This document shows, one piece after another, positions 1 through 11,195 of a DNA stretch of 64,000 nt. Numbering within the stretch: the first letter of the stretch is position 1; each line of letters starts with the position of its first letter. The stretch comes from Allium sativum (taxonomy: Eukaryota; Streptophyta; Magnoliopsida; Asparagales; Amaryllidaceae). The stretch is from assembly GCA_030737875.1 (NCBI GenBank), contig CM060922.1:317169456-317233455 (forward strand). The letters are read 5' to 3'. Below the pieces are notes generated by a model, which had not been told where the DNA came from, searched no databases, and worked only from the letters and a program-made list of their open reading frames with translations. The position numbers and the translations under genes were made by a program.

Positions 1-877
1 ATTTATTTCTAAAAATCTATTGTTGATGCTGTCCCATTCGGGAAACGGTTGCTGATCCCAACCTTTGGTGATATACATTCGATACACTCAAGCGAAATGA
101 GTGGTCGGTCATGTGTGGTCGGGTTGCAAGATGTTCTTGTTGAACCCAGTGTATTCCTCTCTAGAGGTACACTAGCGAAAGGTGGTTCCATACTTTGTCA
201 TAGTTGGAAATCCATTATCCAATACGTGCTTGCGATTTTGATCGTATACTATATATGTAGAACGTGAGATGAAAGCGTTTCTGCTAGTTGATATCTATTT
301 GTACATAGACATTATTATAATATCAAAAGGTTTTTGATATAAAGATATTTTGGATTCTCATAAGGGAAAAACCCGTTCCGTTCTGCGGCGTGGTCTTATG
401 AGATATCGTTTACTTGTTCATATGCCTGTTTAAACTGTTTTACTCATACCAGTCCCATGACTGACTCGGAGTTTATTTTGTTATTTTCCCTAAACTCTTG
501 GGTGCCTAAATTTGTACGGGTAGTCAAGTAGTCGGGATTTTACAGATACACTTGGAGAGCTTGGAGCAGGAGGCTTCGGGATTCTATAGCTATTATTATT
601 TCCGCTGTTGTTGTAAGTGTTGTACTCTGATAAGTGTTATTGTATACATATACTGATGTTATTTCAAAGATATGTTATGTTATATTTTATTCGTTCCGTT
701 GTGAGATTCGTGTTTACTCTGATGATGATCTTCTTCTTCTTCTATTCTATAAGTTCTATCTTATCTATTCTCACCTTCTAATTTCTTTCATTAATTACCG
801 GGATTTTTCGATGTTTTGGTTATCGACGTCGAGCTTACGTCGATAACCAAAGTCGCTCAAAAATCCGGGTTCTTACA
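1..877 (+). mobile_element. Element A, 5' LTR (3' portion, cut by window edge)
   Basis: This stretch repeats at 7358-8237 in the same orientation with scattered substitutions (roughly 2% by eye). It ends in TTACA two bases before a tRNA-iMet primer site, which marks it as the downstream end of a 5' LTR. It holds the CCAGTC-n4-GACTG motif (449-464) shared with the other LTR families here, and a perfect 14-bp-arm hairpin at 816-850. It has no coding content: short frames in it are also present in the second LTR copy and resemble no protein. Confidence 0.9.
816..850 (+). other. U5 hairpin of element A (14-bp arms)
   Basis: Arms 816-829 (TTGGTTATCGACGT) and 837-850 (ACGTCGATAACCAA) are perfect inverted repeats around a 7-nt loop, 27 nt before the LTR end. 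The second A LTR has the same structure at 8176-8210 with one C-to-T change in an arm. Element B has it at 49075-49109 and in its other LTR with GACAT/ATGTC in place of GACGT/ACGTC, a paired change. In the genomic RNA this hairpin would lie just upstream of the primer site. Confidence 0.75.
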
Positions 878-879
878 GT

Positions 880-892
880 TGGTATCAGAGCA
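880..892 (+). other. Primer binding site of element A (tRNA-iMet type)
   Basis: TGGTATCAGAGCA follows the LTR end TTACA after a 2-nt spacer. It is the standard plant initiator-methionine tRNA complement used to prime reverse transcription. Confidence 0.9.
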
Positions 893-1909
893 TTGGTTTA
901 GTTATTACCTTGGCTCTGTGGCGTGATTCAGTAGAGATGGGATTAGTAATATCTTAGACTGATTTTGAGTGTATATATACGAGTGAACGTATTTGTTAGT
1001 TAATATAAAATGATTTTATATTGTGGAGTTTTATTGGTTGAGTTGGTTGTGAATTCTGGTCGATCGGTTTGATCCACTGTATCGATAGGGGTTACTAAAC
1101 ACTCGAATACGATGAACCGTCATGGTATGTTTTGAAAGAGGGTAAATGGAATAATTTTACCCGAATATATTTGATATAGTATATTGGTTGTGTTGGTTGT
1201 TATTATAATCGAGTAAGATTATAAAAAGGTAAAATGATTATAAATGACTAATCAGAATTCATATAAGTAAAGTATATGAAATAAAATGAAGAAAAATATG
1301 AATTTAAATCAGATTGGAATTAAAATAAGGAAATTTTAAGTTCCTGGGAGATTTTGAAAACGTTTTTCAAACTGATGGTGATATAGTATTGAACTCACTT
1401 CGATAGCTGGAAAATAGATTCTGATGATGAATCGCGACATCATCAGTGTTCATTTTCGAGTTCTAAGTGACGGACTACTACCAAAGGTTTTGTTTTTGAA
1501 TTGTTTTGAGAAAACAAGTTGTTTAGAAATTCAAAGGTTTTGAATTGGCATTGTAATTCCAAATTGATTTGAAATAGACCCAGGAAAATTAAGTTTCGGA
1601 ATTTAATTTTAACTTATGAAGTTAAATAGAATAAGATAGTAGAAATAAATTGAAATATCAACTTGAACTGAGTTAAACAGAATTGAATTGGATTAGAGAA
1701 TAATCTGTTATGGAATTGGGTTGATGAGTTAAGAATTTGAAATTTGATATTCGGGTTCGAATGAGATTCGATTTGGTTTTGAGGATATGAACTGATTGGA
1801 ATTTGATGGAAATAACACTGGTATATGCTGAGTTGATAGCATATGGAAGTGATAGGAGTTGATATTCCCGACAAAAAGGTACCAGTTTATATTATATATG
1901 GATATGAGA

Positions 1910-2050
1910 TTTATGAGCCGAATTGGCAAGCCGCTTGGCTGTTTGATTTTCTTTTGGGTTAAAGAAGGCCTAGAGAGGCAAGTTGGAGTTTGAGATATTG
2001 ACCAGTACAAAGGAGGTGCTGGCAAAAATTTTCGAAAAGTTAAGGTGTTA
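1910..2050 (+). other. Conserved non-coding block near the 3' end of the internal region
   Basis: The order is: a segment like GCCGAATTGGCAAGCCGCTT, a run with TTTTCTTTTGGGTT, GGCAAGTTG, then GTACAAAGGAGGT followed by AAAATTTTCGAAAA. The same order recurs at 53765-53900 and 60240-60350 in array C and, reversed, at 46211-46330 and 47431-47560 in element B. Conservation in elements without proteins suggests a cis-acting RNA or DNA role; this is inference. Confidence 0.65.
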
Positions 2051-2213
2051 GAAAATTTTCAGAATTTTTGAAAATTTAATTAGTTGGAATAAATTAATAT
2101 TTTAGTCGATATTAATTGGTTCAGTTGAAACCGGAGACAAGAGGTAAACAGATAAATTTTTACCCAGTAGATAGGGTCGTCCCCTAGCTTAGCAATTTCG
2201 AGGACGAAATTTT

Positions 2214-2229
2214 ATTAAGGGGGGAAGAT
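2214..2229 (+). other. Polypurine tract of element A
   Basis: AAGGGGGGAAGAT lies directly before the 3' LTR start TGTAGTGACC. Just upstream, TTTCGAGGACGAAAT (2197-2211) matches the PPT-proximal TTTCGGGGACGAAAT of chromovirus F (minus, near 15020). Confidence 0.85.
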
Positions 2230-3143
2230 TGTAGTGACCCGCATTTTTAGCTGTTGAATAATTAAAATAATTTAATTATTAATTATCGATGTGGCGATAT
2301 CGATGACCGAAATTAAATAAAAATGAATATTTAATTAGTAATTATAATATAATAATTATATATTATAAGCCCGGAATGGTCAGAATAGTGAAATTCACGA
2401 TATACTGTGAATTGGATAGTATCAGAGGATTGGTTGAGTTTATAATCGAAATATAAATAACGAATATATTCAATCGACGATAGTTGAACGTATAATTTAT
2501 AATATATTTATAAACGAGCTCGAAATGGCGCTGCAGTTCGCTATTTGGCGATTTGAACTTCAACTGAATATACATGATTCGTTTTAAGCCGGATTTCTGT
2601 GAAACAAGAAATATGTGGAGCTGGTGGAGTATATCTTTCTAGTGGAAGAGGAAAATCGGGATTTCGTCATGTAGATTTTGAGATATGTCCAAATCAAATT
2701 TTAAAATAGTCGCTATAGAATTGTTTATCGACCGTAACGGTTTATTTGAAATAACTAGAGATCGGCTTTGAATTTAGACAAGGTTCTTTTGGGAAATAGT
2801 GATAATTTAATTTTTAGAATTTTACTGTAATTTTTAATTAAATAAATAAGCAATTTTTTATTTGGAGTATTTGGCACCCTGTATCGACATTTCGGGGTTT
2901 CACAATAGGAGTTAAACTACCGATATTATTATATCTTTGGGATCGTGATACATTGGTCGTCACAACGGTATGTTAAACTTTGTCTATAGCAGTCCGTACA
3001 AGCGTATAAATTTTGTGTAATGAAGTTGGTGCACCGAGGTACGCTAAAAACTATATAACCTAAAACAAGCCACCCACGCGTGGTCTCAGCCACACAGATC
3101 GGATCAAGGGGAAAAACAAAAATATCTAGATATTATTCTTCAC

Positions 3144-3151
3144 TATAAATA
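3144..3151 (+). promoter_or_regulatory. TATA box of element A LTR
   Basis: CACTATAAATACCCCCC is a plant-like TATA context, followed about 30 bases later by likely transcribed leader. Element B has a TATA (TATATAAATA on the minus strand, 45131-45142) at the corresponding place. Confidence 0.55.
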
Positions 3152-3830
3152 CCCCCCTTAAGACCTTATAACCTAAATTTACATATGCAAATAAAACTTT
3201 GCGCCGCCACTTTGGTCCTCTCCTCAAACGAAATGGCGAACTCAGAAAATCAAAACCCTTTCTCAAGTAAATCCTATAAATCAAAACGCAAGTATATTCG
3301 GATTCTTGAAATGTTGCTTTCCCTTTCTATAGGAGTTTCGAAGCCTCTGAACAAATTTCAGTTCGCGGTCTCTCTTCAGTACAGCGGGAAGGGGAATCCG
3401 ACGGGATTCGAAATGTGTTGGAGCTTTTGATTAGCGAACCGGACGTTGCAGTGGAGTGAGGGGTTGATGTCGATCTTATGTGGGGAGCAACGGCGGAATT
3501 CTGGTGACGGACTCGCCAACGTTGGGTGCGAGTTTGTTGGGACTGAGGTGAGTATGAAGAGTGATTGAAGGAGAGTTGGGTGGTGATTTTAGTTTGATAA
3601 ATGTTGAAGGATGGAGGAGGATGACTTGCTGGGAGCGGTTTTGCTCATTTTGTGAAGTTGTGGTAAGTGGGTGTCGAGAGGTATACAGAAGGGATATTAG
3701 TGGTTGAGTCATGGACGGTGAGGAGGAGCAAAATTTGTCCGAAGCAAGAAGTTAGATTGGGGGAGAAAAGTTAATGCGGGCTGAAGTTTTCAAAATGGAT
3801 TGGGCCAAGGTTTATAAACGGTGAGCCCAT
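3152..3830 (+). other. Family-specific leader segment of LTR A
   Basis: Downstream of the TATA the sequence is richer in GC and does not match the leaders of B, C or G, although the flanking LTR sequence does. An 81-codon frame (3185-3430) and an antisense 78-codon frame (3476-3712) show no recognisable domain. I read this as the transcribed 5' leader (R/U5) of the element, not a gene. Confidence 0.35.
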
Positions 3831-4252
3831 ACAAAGGAATTAATAGTTTTAAATAATTCAAGTATTTAGTTAATGATGTTCAAATATCGTCTTAATTTAT
3901 AATTGCCGTAACTAGCTCATACGATGTCAGATCAACGAACCGTCAGTTGCGTTGGGATCGTATGGACGGGAGCAACACAATGAGACTGACCGGGAGTGAA
4001 TCTGAGCTCGTTACAATTTATGGCGTAATAAATTGTCCGTCGCAGTCAAATAAACGCAAACCGTTATTTAACGGCTAACGCGCAAATGTGAGTAAAAACT
4101 CACTAACTCTCCTCAATTTATATTTTAATATAAATTGTATTTTATTTCTGTACTTGACTGCTAGTTATGTACTGTTAATTTGGACTGTTAAGTTGTATTG
4201 TTAAATTGGACTGTAGATTGGACTGTTAAATAATTGATTGAAAACAGTATGG

Positions 4253-4262
4253 ATATATATAT

Positions 4263-4314
<52 letters not shown>
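4253..4314. repeat. AT dinucleotide microsatellite
   Basis: Nearly pure (TA)n with one interruption (ACATAC) near its left end, inside LTR A. Confidence 0.95.
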
Positions 4315-4316
<2 letters not shown>

Positions 4317-4849
4317 TTATTAAATGGTGATTTTGTTATCAGTGCATTTCATTAGAAATGCAAGTGATGTTATATACGTTGTTTAACATCGGTGGATGTA
4401 GGGAAGCAGGTTGGAGGAATCCGACTGGATTCCTCAACATTTATTTTACTGTTATTTGTATATTGTGATATATACTGTGATATATAATCTGTTGTTGATT
4501 GTATATGTTTGGATGATATTGATCATTGACAGTTGGTTGTTTAAAAACAATAGAAAACACTGAAAATGTAGAAAAGGGGATTTTCAATATTTATATTGAA
4601 AATGAATCTATTTATAAAATCGAAGGATTTTATAAAAGGATATTTTTTTTAGAAATAAATAAATAAAATAAAGGAATGTTTATTTAGATTAAATAAATAG
4701 AATAAAGGATATTTAATTAGGGATTAAATAATTAGAGTTATAAAGGAAAATCTATTTAGGAAAATAAATAGATTATACAAAAGGAAATCTATTTAGGAAA
4801 TAAATAGAAGTTAAAATAAATAGAAATAAAAGAAAAGTTAGTCGGATAT

Positions 4850-6080
4850 AAATATTCGAATCAAGTTAGTTAAGTGGTCGAACCAAGCTAGTCGAACCAA
4901 ACTAGTCAAGCTAGTCGAACCCAACCGAGTCGAAATTGTCGAGTCGAACCAATCGAGCCCAAATGGTCGAGTCGAACCAAATCGAGCCAAATGGTCGAGT
5001 CGAACCAATCTAGTCAAGATGGTCGAGTCAAACCAACCGAGTCGAAATGGTCGAGTCGAACCAATCGAGTCAAGCTGGTCAAGTTAGTCGAACCTGGTCA
5101 GTACAACCAAGCTGGTCAAGTTAGTCGAACCTGGTCAGTCGAGTCGAGAAAATCAAACTTAGTTAATCGAAAGGAATTTATCGATTTAGTTAATCGATAG
5201 GAGTTAATTGATTTAGTCAATCGAGATGAGTTAATCGGTTTTAATGAATCGAGAGGAGTTAGTCGAATATGGTATTCGAACCAAATGGTCAAACCAAGTG
5301 GTCGAACCAAGTAGTCAAGCCCAGTGGTCAAACCAAATGGGTCAGGTTAGTCAAACCTGGTTGGTCGAACCAAGTCAGTCGAGCTAAGTTAGTCAAGTTA
5401 GTCGAGCCTAGTTAATCGAATCGAATTGGTCGAACCAAGTCAGTCGAGCTAAGTTAGTCAAGTTAGTCGAGCCTAGTTAATCGAATCGAATTGGTCGAAC
5501 CAAGTCAGTCGAGCTAAGTTAGTCAAGTTAGTCGAGCCTAGTTAATCGAATCGAATTGGTCGAACCAAGTCAGTCGAGCTAAGTTAGTCAAGTTAGTCGA
5601 ACCTAGTTAATCGAATCGAATTGGTCGAACCAAGTCAGTCGAGCTAAGTTATTCAAGTTAGTCGAGCCTAGTTAATCGAATCGAATTGGTCGAACCAAGT
5701 AAGTCGAGTTAAGTTAGTCAAGTTAGTCGAGCCTAGTTAATCGAATCAAATTGGTCGAACCAAGTAAGTCGAGTTAAGTTAGTCAAGTTAGTCGAGCCTA
5801 GTTAATCGAATCGAATTGGTCGAACCAATTAAGTCGAGTTAGTCGAGTCAAGTTAAGTTAGTCGAGTTAAGTTCGTCGAGTTAAATTAATCGATGTTAGT
5901 TTCATCGAAAGGAGTTATCGAGGTTAGTTTCATCGAAGGGAGTTATCGATTATAGTTAAATCGAAGTGAGATTTTCAAATATGAGATATTTGAAAAGGAA
6001 GAGTTATCGAATATTAGTTATTCGAAGAGAGACTATCGAATATCGTTTATTCGAGAAGGAATTAGTCGAATATAGGTTAT
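4850..6080 (+). repeat. GTCGA-rich degenerate repeat field in LTR A
   Basis: About 1.2 kb is built from short variants of GTCGAACCAA, AGTTAGTCGA and GTTAATCGA. The units become less regular towards both ends, and the centre is a clean 65-bp tandem array. LTR B has no equivalent field, and this accounts for most of the size difference between A (6.0 kb) and B (4.7 kb) LTRs. Confidence 0.85.
5363..5830 (+). repeat. 65-bp tandem array (about 7 copies)
   Basis: The phrase GGTCGAACCAA begins at 5363, 5428, 5493, 5558, 5623, 5688, 5753 and 5818, exactly 65 bases apart each time, with a few substitutions between units (for example AGTCAGTCGAGC versus AAGTCGAGTT). Confidence 0.95.
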
Positions 6081-8237
6081 TCGAAGAAGAGTTAATCAAA
6101 TAGAGATTTCTCAAAGAGAGTAAATCGGCAAATTCGATTATATCGAATTCGGGAAAGTACTTATACTTTCCAGTGTTTAAATAGAGATTTATTTATTTAT
6201 AAATAAATAAGTGTTAGGTTAATTATTCACTAATAAGAATAGAAGTTATAATTAAAGTTAGATAATTCGAAAGTAGGGATTATAACGTTATCGTTATAAC
6301 CAATGTTTTAAATATAGAAGTGGACTAGTAAAATTGAATCCGAGAAAGGCGAAAAGAAGTTGTTAAAGATTAAAAGATAAACTTTGACCATTTCGAAGTT
6401 ATAACGTTGTTCAGTTAAGGTCTGAGAGGTAATTATACCCCAACTTGAGTGACTTCCTTCTTAACTAAGAAATGGTAAGGTTTGATCGTAAAGGAGTTTT
6501 GGAAATGTTTTCCAAACGAGAATCAGAAATGTTTTCTGATAAAAGAAAATAAGAATTTAGAATATAGGGAAACATGAGATAAGTAAATAAATGAACTAAA
6601 GAGATTCATGTTAAATGATGTTTGTTCGATATAATTTCCATCTGGGAATAATATCGTTGTTTACACACTTGTTTTTCTTTGATGGTTAAATCACAGACTA
6701 TCGAAGTTTTGACCATTTTAACGTTGTTAATATGGAGAGACCAGTTGGATTATTATCCAAAGAACCACTCTGTATTGGCATAAGCGTCGCGAATCATATA
6801 TGCCAAAGATAATTGAAGACGGAGTAAAATGCAAGGGCTATCCTGTTTACAGAATAGTGCTTTCGGTTTGTCCAGTCCCAGGACAACTTGTATGGACGAA
6901 GGTCTGACAGAGTATATCCAATGGATCGCGTAAGTTGATCTGTTCAAATGTATTCACGTTTGGTGGCGGAGGAATTCGTTTCTCTTAGCTGTATACCCGT
7001 GTTATTTTTGGATAAGTCAATTTGTGATTTGGCGGGTATGACGATGTGACATTTTAGGTAAATGAAAATGGATGTCTGACAGAGTATTTCCAGAAAGGTC
7101 ACGTACATTGATTTCTTCAACCGTATCAAGAGTGGAAGCGGAGAAGGAAACTTCTTTTAGCTGACACGTAATGTATTGTTGTAGACGTCAATTAGTGATT
7201 TTCGATGGATCTGACAATATGGCATTCGAAGTGAATCTATTGTGATGATAAAGCGTAGCTTCTAGCCTCACATCCGGTAAATGATAGAAATCGGGCAGGC
7301 AGCATGGCTATGTAGGTCGCACCTATTAGGGTGTATAATCACCTGATCTAGAGTTTCATTTATTTCTAAAAATCTATTGTTGATGCTGTCTCATTCGGGA
7401 AACGGTTGCTGATCCCAACCGTTGGTGATATACATTCGATACACTCAAGCGAAATGAGTGGTCGGTCATGTGTGGCCGGGTTGCAAGATGTTCTTGTTAA
7501 ACCCAGTGTATTCCTCTCTAGAGGTACACTAGCGAAAGGTGGTTCCATACCTTGTCATAGTTGGAAATCCATTATCCAATACGTGCTTGCGATTTTGATC
7601 GTATACTATATATGTAGAACGTGAGATGAAAGCGTTTCTGTTAGTTGATATCTATTTTTACATAGACATTATTATAATATCAAAAGGTTTTTGATATAAA
7701 GATATTTTGGATTCTCATAAGGGAAAAACCCGTTCCGTTCTGCGGCGTGGTCTTATGAGATATCGTTTATTTGTTCAAATGCCTGTTTAAACCGTTTTAC
7801 TCATACCAGTCCCATGACTGACCCGGAGTTTATTTTGTTGTTTTCCCTAAACTCTTGGGTGCCTAAATTTGTACGGGCAGTCAAGTAATCGGGATTTTAC
7901 AGATACACTTGGAGAGCTTGGAGCAGGAGGCTTCAGGATTCTATAGCTATTATTATTTCCGCTGTTGTTGTAAGTGTTGTACTCTGATAAGTGTTATTGT
8001 ATACATATACTGATGTTATTTCAAAGATATGTTATGTTATATTTTATTCGTTCCGCTGTGAGATTCGTGTTTACTCTGATGATGATGTTCTTCTTCTTCT
8101 TCTATTCTATAAGTTCTATCTTATCTATTCTCACCTTCTAATTTCTTTCATTAATTACCGGGATTTTTCGATGTTTTGGTTATTGACGTCGAGCTTACGT
8201 CGATAACCAAAGTCGCTCAAAAATCCGGGTTACTACT

Positions 8238-8788
8238 ATATCCTTCTTCCTGTGTTTCAGTAGTTTCCTCTGATCTTTCCAAGAAGGGGGTAATTTGTCA
8301 ATTATTGAGGAAACCTTAATTTCCTTATCGATATTTAACTTATGTTGACTGAATTGATTAAGTATGTGTATAATACCATTGAATTGCTCTACTATTGAAC
8401 GATCATCAGCCATTTTGTAATTAAAAATTTTGGTGGCTAGAAATTTCTTACTTGTTGCATCTTCCATCAGATACTTCGCCTCCAATGCATCCCAAACATC
8501 CTTCGCAGTTGGCTTGTTTTAGTACATATCAAAATGTATGTCCATCATCGCATTACAGATGTAGCCTTTGCAAATGTAATCATCTTGTTCCCATTTGATC
8601 TGATCACGTGTCTGTGCAACAGTTTCATCTTCTGTCTCTGCTGGTTTTGGCGTAGTCAAAACATAAACAACTTTCATACCTGCCAATAAGAAATGCATGT
8701 TCTTCTGCCAGCATAGGAAATTGACACCATCAAAGCACTCTAATTTTGCGAAATCAGTGGTGAAATCTTTGAGACTGCGAGGAGCCAT
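8238..8788 (-). pseudogene. gag: Copia gag fragment (UBN2/Retrotran_gag type), truncated
   Basis: Reading leftward from an ATG at 8788, the frame gives the N-terminus of a plant Ty1/copia capsid protein: MAPRSLKDFTTDFAKLE, then CWQKNMHFLL and VYVLTTPKP, typical of the UBN2/gag family. After an in-frame TAA (8521-8519) it continues with DVWDALEAKYLMEDATSKKF and LPPSWKDQRKLLKH, again classic gag. The frame is lost at about 8237, where the end of LTR A begins, so gag is cut after about 180 codons; zinc knuckle, protease and pol are absent. Gag forms the virus-like particle in the cytoplasm. Either A inserted here, in which case the rest of copia lies left of the window, or the junction is a rearrangement. 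Confidence 0.85.
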
Positions 8789-9680
8789 TGCAGAAATACT
8801 TCTTTAGACTGTTGGTTGTCGAATTCATCGCTGGATCTCTTTATACACAAATCTCCGAGGCACGATGTGGTGATCGCTATCCTAAAACAGTATTTACCCT
8901 CTTAATTCTGTGCGTGAGTAATGGAAAATCTGTTAGAAGATACAACGGAGCAGATATTGAATATCTTTTAATCAGCATGTTTGCACAAACACGGCGATTC
9001 ACTATCTTGGATTTGATCGCTACAGTGACAAGATGATTGAGTTATAGCCTGTAGAACTATAACTTGTACAATTCACTTAAGAATTTGGCGGAGTCTCGAG
9101 ATAATTCAATGGCAGAAAACAGAGGAAGGAGAAGAAGAAGATACATTTTCGAGTGAGTAAAATGAGTTTTGGGGCAACCTATTTATAGGCCATCGAGGGA
9201 TGCAACCGTTTTTGAACAGTTATGGTTGTTTGAATCCAAGTAGTCACATCTCTTTGTTTGCAATGGTTCAAAAGTGTTGCAAATTTAAATGAACACACAT
9301 GTCTATTCATTTGCAACGGTTCTGAATTGTTATGAATTTGATTTTCGCGCGCGTCTTTTTCCAGTGTTTATAAAACGTTAAAATACCCACTTCTATTTGA
9401 TTTTAAAACGGTCCGCCTTATTTAAATTCGTTTCTGGGTTTTCTGTTTTTGGATCCTTAACGGGCTTGGTCCGCTACTATTTATTCCAGTCCAAAAATAT
9501 TTCTTATTTGACCTGAAGCCGTACCCGACCCGGCCCGGTACGGTCGGACGGCGCGTGTGTGGTCTTGCATGACCTCTCCCCTCTCAAGAAAGCACACATG
9601 TGGGAGCCCCAAGGCCCCAATATGCTCATGAGAAAGCCATATAAGTATTGGCAAATATACTTATTTCATGATATGGGACA
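8789..9680 (-). mobile_element. Copia 5' leader and LTR-like sequence
   Basis: This lies upstream of the gag start on the minus strand. It has a good TATA box (CCTATAAATAG, minus, 9189-9179) about 390 bases before the gag ATG, as expected for a copia LTR promoter. The U3-like part further right has A/T-rich blocks and an unusual GC-rich patch (CCCGACCCGGCCCGGTACGG) near 9525-9545. I could not find an unambiguous primer site or the TG end of the LTR, so the right limit is approximate. Confidence 0.45.
9179..9189 (-). promoter_or_regulatory. TATA box of the copia LTR
   Basis: On the minus strand CCTATAAATAG is followed by GTTGCCCCAAAACTC and then a leader rich in CTTCTTCTTCTCC, typical of a plant transcription start context. 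Confidence 0.55.
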
Positions 9681-11195
9681 AATCAATTTTCCCCCTTTTG
9701 TGCTTTCCCTATTCCCTTTTATTTTAAATTTCCTTTAACACCTTTCACATCCTCCTGCGGTTGACCCGAATGAGGCACACAGGTGGAAAAATGGATCAAC
9801 GAATTATTATGAGGCAAAAATTAAAAAGTTGATAAATAATAAGGAATTAAGAACATTGCAAACCCATTTCTCGCCCTTCCCTTCTAATAAGGAGAGGCTT
9901 TTTCGGTCCCTCTTGATCAAATTCTAAGAGAAGTAAAGACTATGGTCTACAGGATATTGAGAAGATGAAGCACATAGCCATGTGGCATGTGAACACCCTC
10001 GATAATAAGATATTTAACTTGGAGTCAGGCGCAATATGGTTCCACTGTAGTCTCTTGAGGTAGGATTATAGGAATAAGTAAGCGCATTACGATTGTAGGA
10101 ACATTTAGGCTGCCTCCACTCAGGCCCGGCCTAGAGGCAAGACTGTCGAGACATTTGTTTAGGATAACACCGCCGGAGGCGGCGGAGGGGGCAGCAGAGT
10201 GTATCTTATGCTTTACAAAAGTAGTGTTTGTAAAAGAGGGTAGGGCAACGTTTTCATCATGTATTATATGGTTCGGTGGTTTGTTTTTATGGTCTGTTGC
10301 AAACTCACCCACGTTTGAGTCTGGTACTTAGCTTTAGATTTCTGATATAACTTTTTTATGGGTTGTCACATATGATGTGACCCAAATTGTAATTTTTCAT
10401 AAATCTTATTTGAATATTTTATTTTGGTAGACATATAAGGAGCTGATGGAAGTAACTCACTTTTTGATATATGCCTAGCGAGCTTTAAATGGTTTTGGCT
10501 TTTAGGCTGCAACTTTCACATACACAATTGATTTGACATGCCCACCTTATTTGGGTGCAGTTTCGATTTCATGCGCTAGGCATGGCTTTCCCCATAGATT
10601 GGGGGTAGATGGTAATTTTAGCTTTACTTATAGGGAATGTCGTTACCACCTTATGTCGTAGTGTTCTAATAGTCTTTAGCCGAAGACAATGAACTGTGAG
10701 ACAAAAAATTGGTTTTACCCTCATCATTCCCTTTTTCCATTGTATTGCCTTGTTCCATTGTCGCATGTATGCCACAGTACTGAAACAGTATTAGAGCAAC
10801 ATCAGTGAGGTTGTGAAAATCATTGAATTTCGTGACCGTGGGAACACTTCACCATTGATTGGGGGGAGAAAGATATAGATGACATGAAAATACAACCTAA
10901 GACATGCGCGTATGTTTTTTTATACTGGCTCAGACCATTTAATATTTGTACATTTAGTGTCTTATGTTGAACTTTTAGGGAAAGTTTGGTTCAGATTTAG
11001 TTTAGATTTCAAAATATAAAAAAAAATCTATCTTGAAATTTTATAAATTACGTCTCTGTTGTTCGAAAATAACCAAAAAAACAACAAAAAAATTTGCGAA
11101 ACTTCAAAATTTAATGTAACACATAATCATCCTCATATTCAAGCAAAAAAACTACATAAAAAAGGTAATTCAAAATATTCATGTTCCAGCGAATT
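9681..11195. other. Unassigned sequence between copia remnant and array C
   Basis: I recognise no family here. A 95-codon minus-strand frame (10312-10025) has a GC-rich stretch (GCCGCCTCCGGCGG-like, near 10170) but no known domain. The region ends in GAATT directly before the first C LTR, so it may be the older sequence into which array C inserted. Confidence 0.3.

Larger units (their letters stand above)
878..2229 (+). mobile_element. Element A internal region, non-coding
   Basis: This is the 1.35-kb stretch between the primer site and the polypurine tract. No gag or pol similarity is visible in any frame, and stops are frequent. The first 600 bases match the primer-side part of element B's internal region (about 49033-48300, minus). 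The last 350 bases hold the block shared by A, B and C: a GCAAGCC/GGCTT-type inverted repeat near 1927-1942, then AGTACAAAGGAGGT and AAAATTTTCGAAAA (2003-2040). The element therefore depends on proteins supplied by another retrotransposon. Confidence 0.85.
2230..8237 (+). mobile_element. Element A, 3' LTR (about 6.0 kb)
   Basis: It starts TGTAGTGACCCGC right after the PPT, and its last 880 bases repeat the 5' LTR at 1-877. Its first 600 bases are clearly related to the LTR of element B (for example the segment around ATGGCGCTGCAG). It holds a TATA-type promoter at 3144, an AT microsatellite near 4253-4314, a GTCGA-rich degenerate repeat field at 4850-6080 with a 65-bp tandem array, and the U5 hairpin. 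The exact 3' end is blurred: TTCTTACA in the first LTR corresponds to TTACTACT here, next to the copia gag. Confidence 0.85.

Noticed and set aside
2011..2017. AAAGGAGGT as a bacterial ribosome binding site, hinting at organelle or bacterial DNA
   Set aside because: It lies in a non-coding retrotransposon block with no gene after it, and everything around it is plant nuclear repeat.
8788..9036. 82-codon plus-strand frame
   Set aside because: It lies antisense over the copia leader directly upstream of the gag start and has no protein similarity.
10025..10312. 95-codon minus-strand frame as a host gene
   Set aside because: No recognisable motif, no exon-like partners or promoter; length is compatible with chance.
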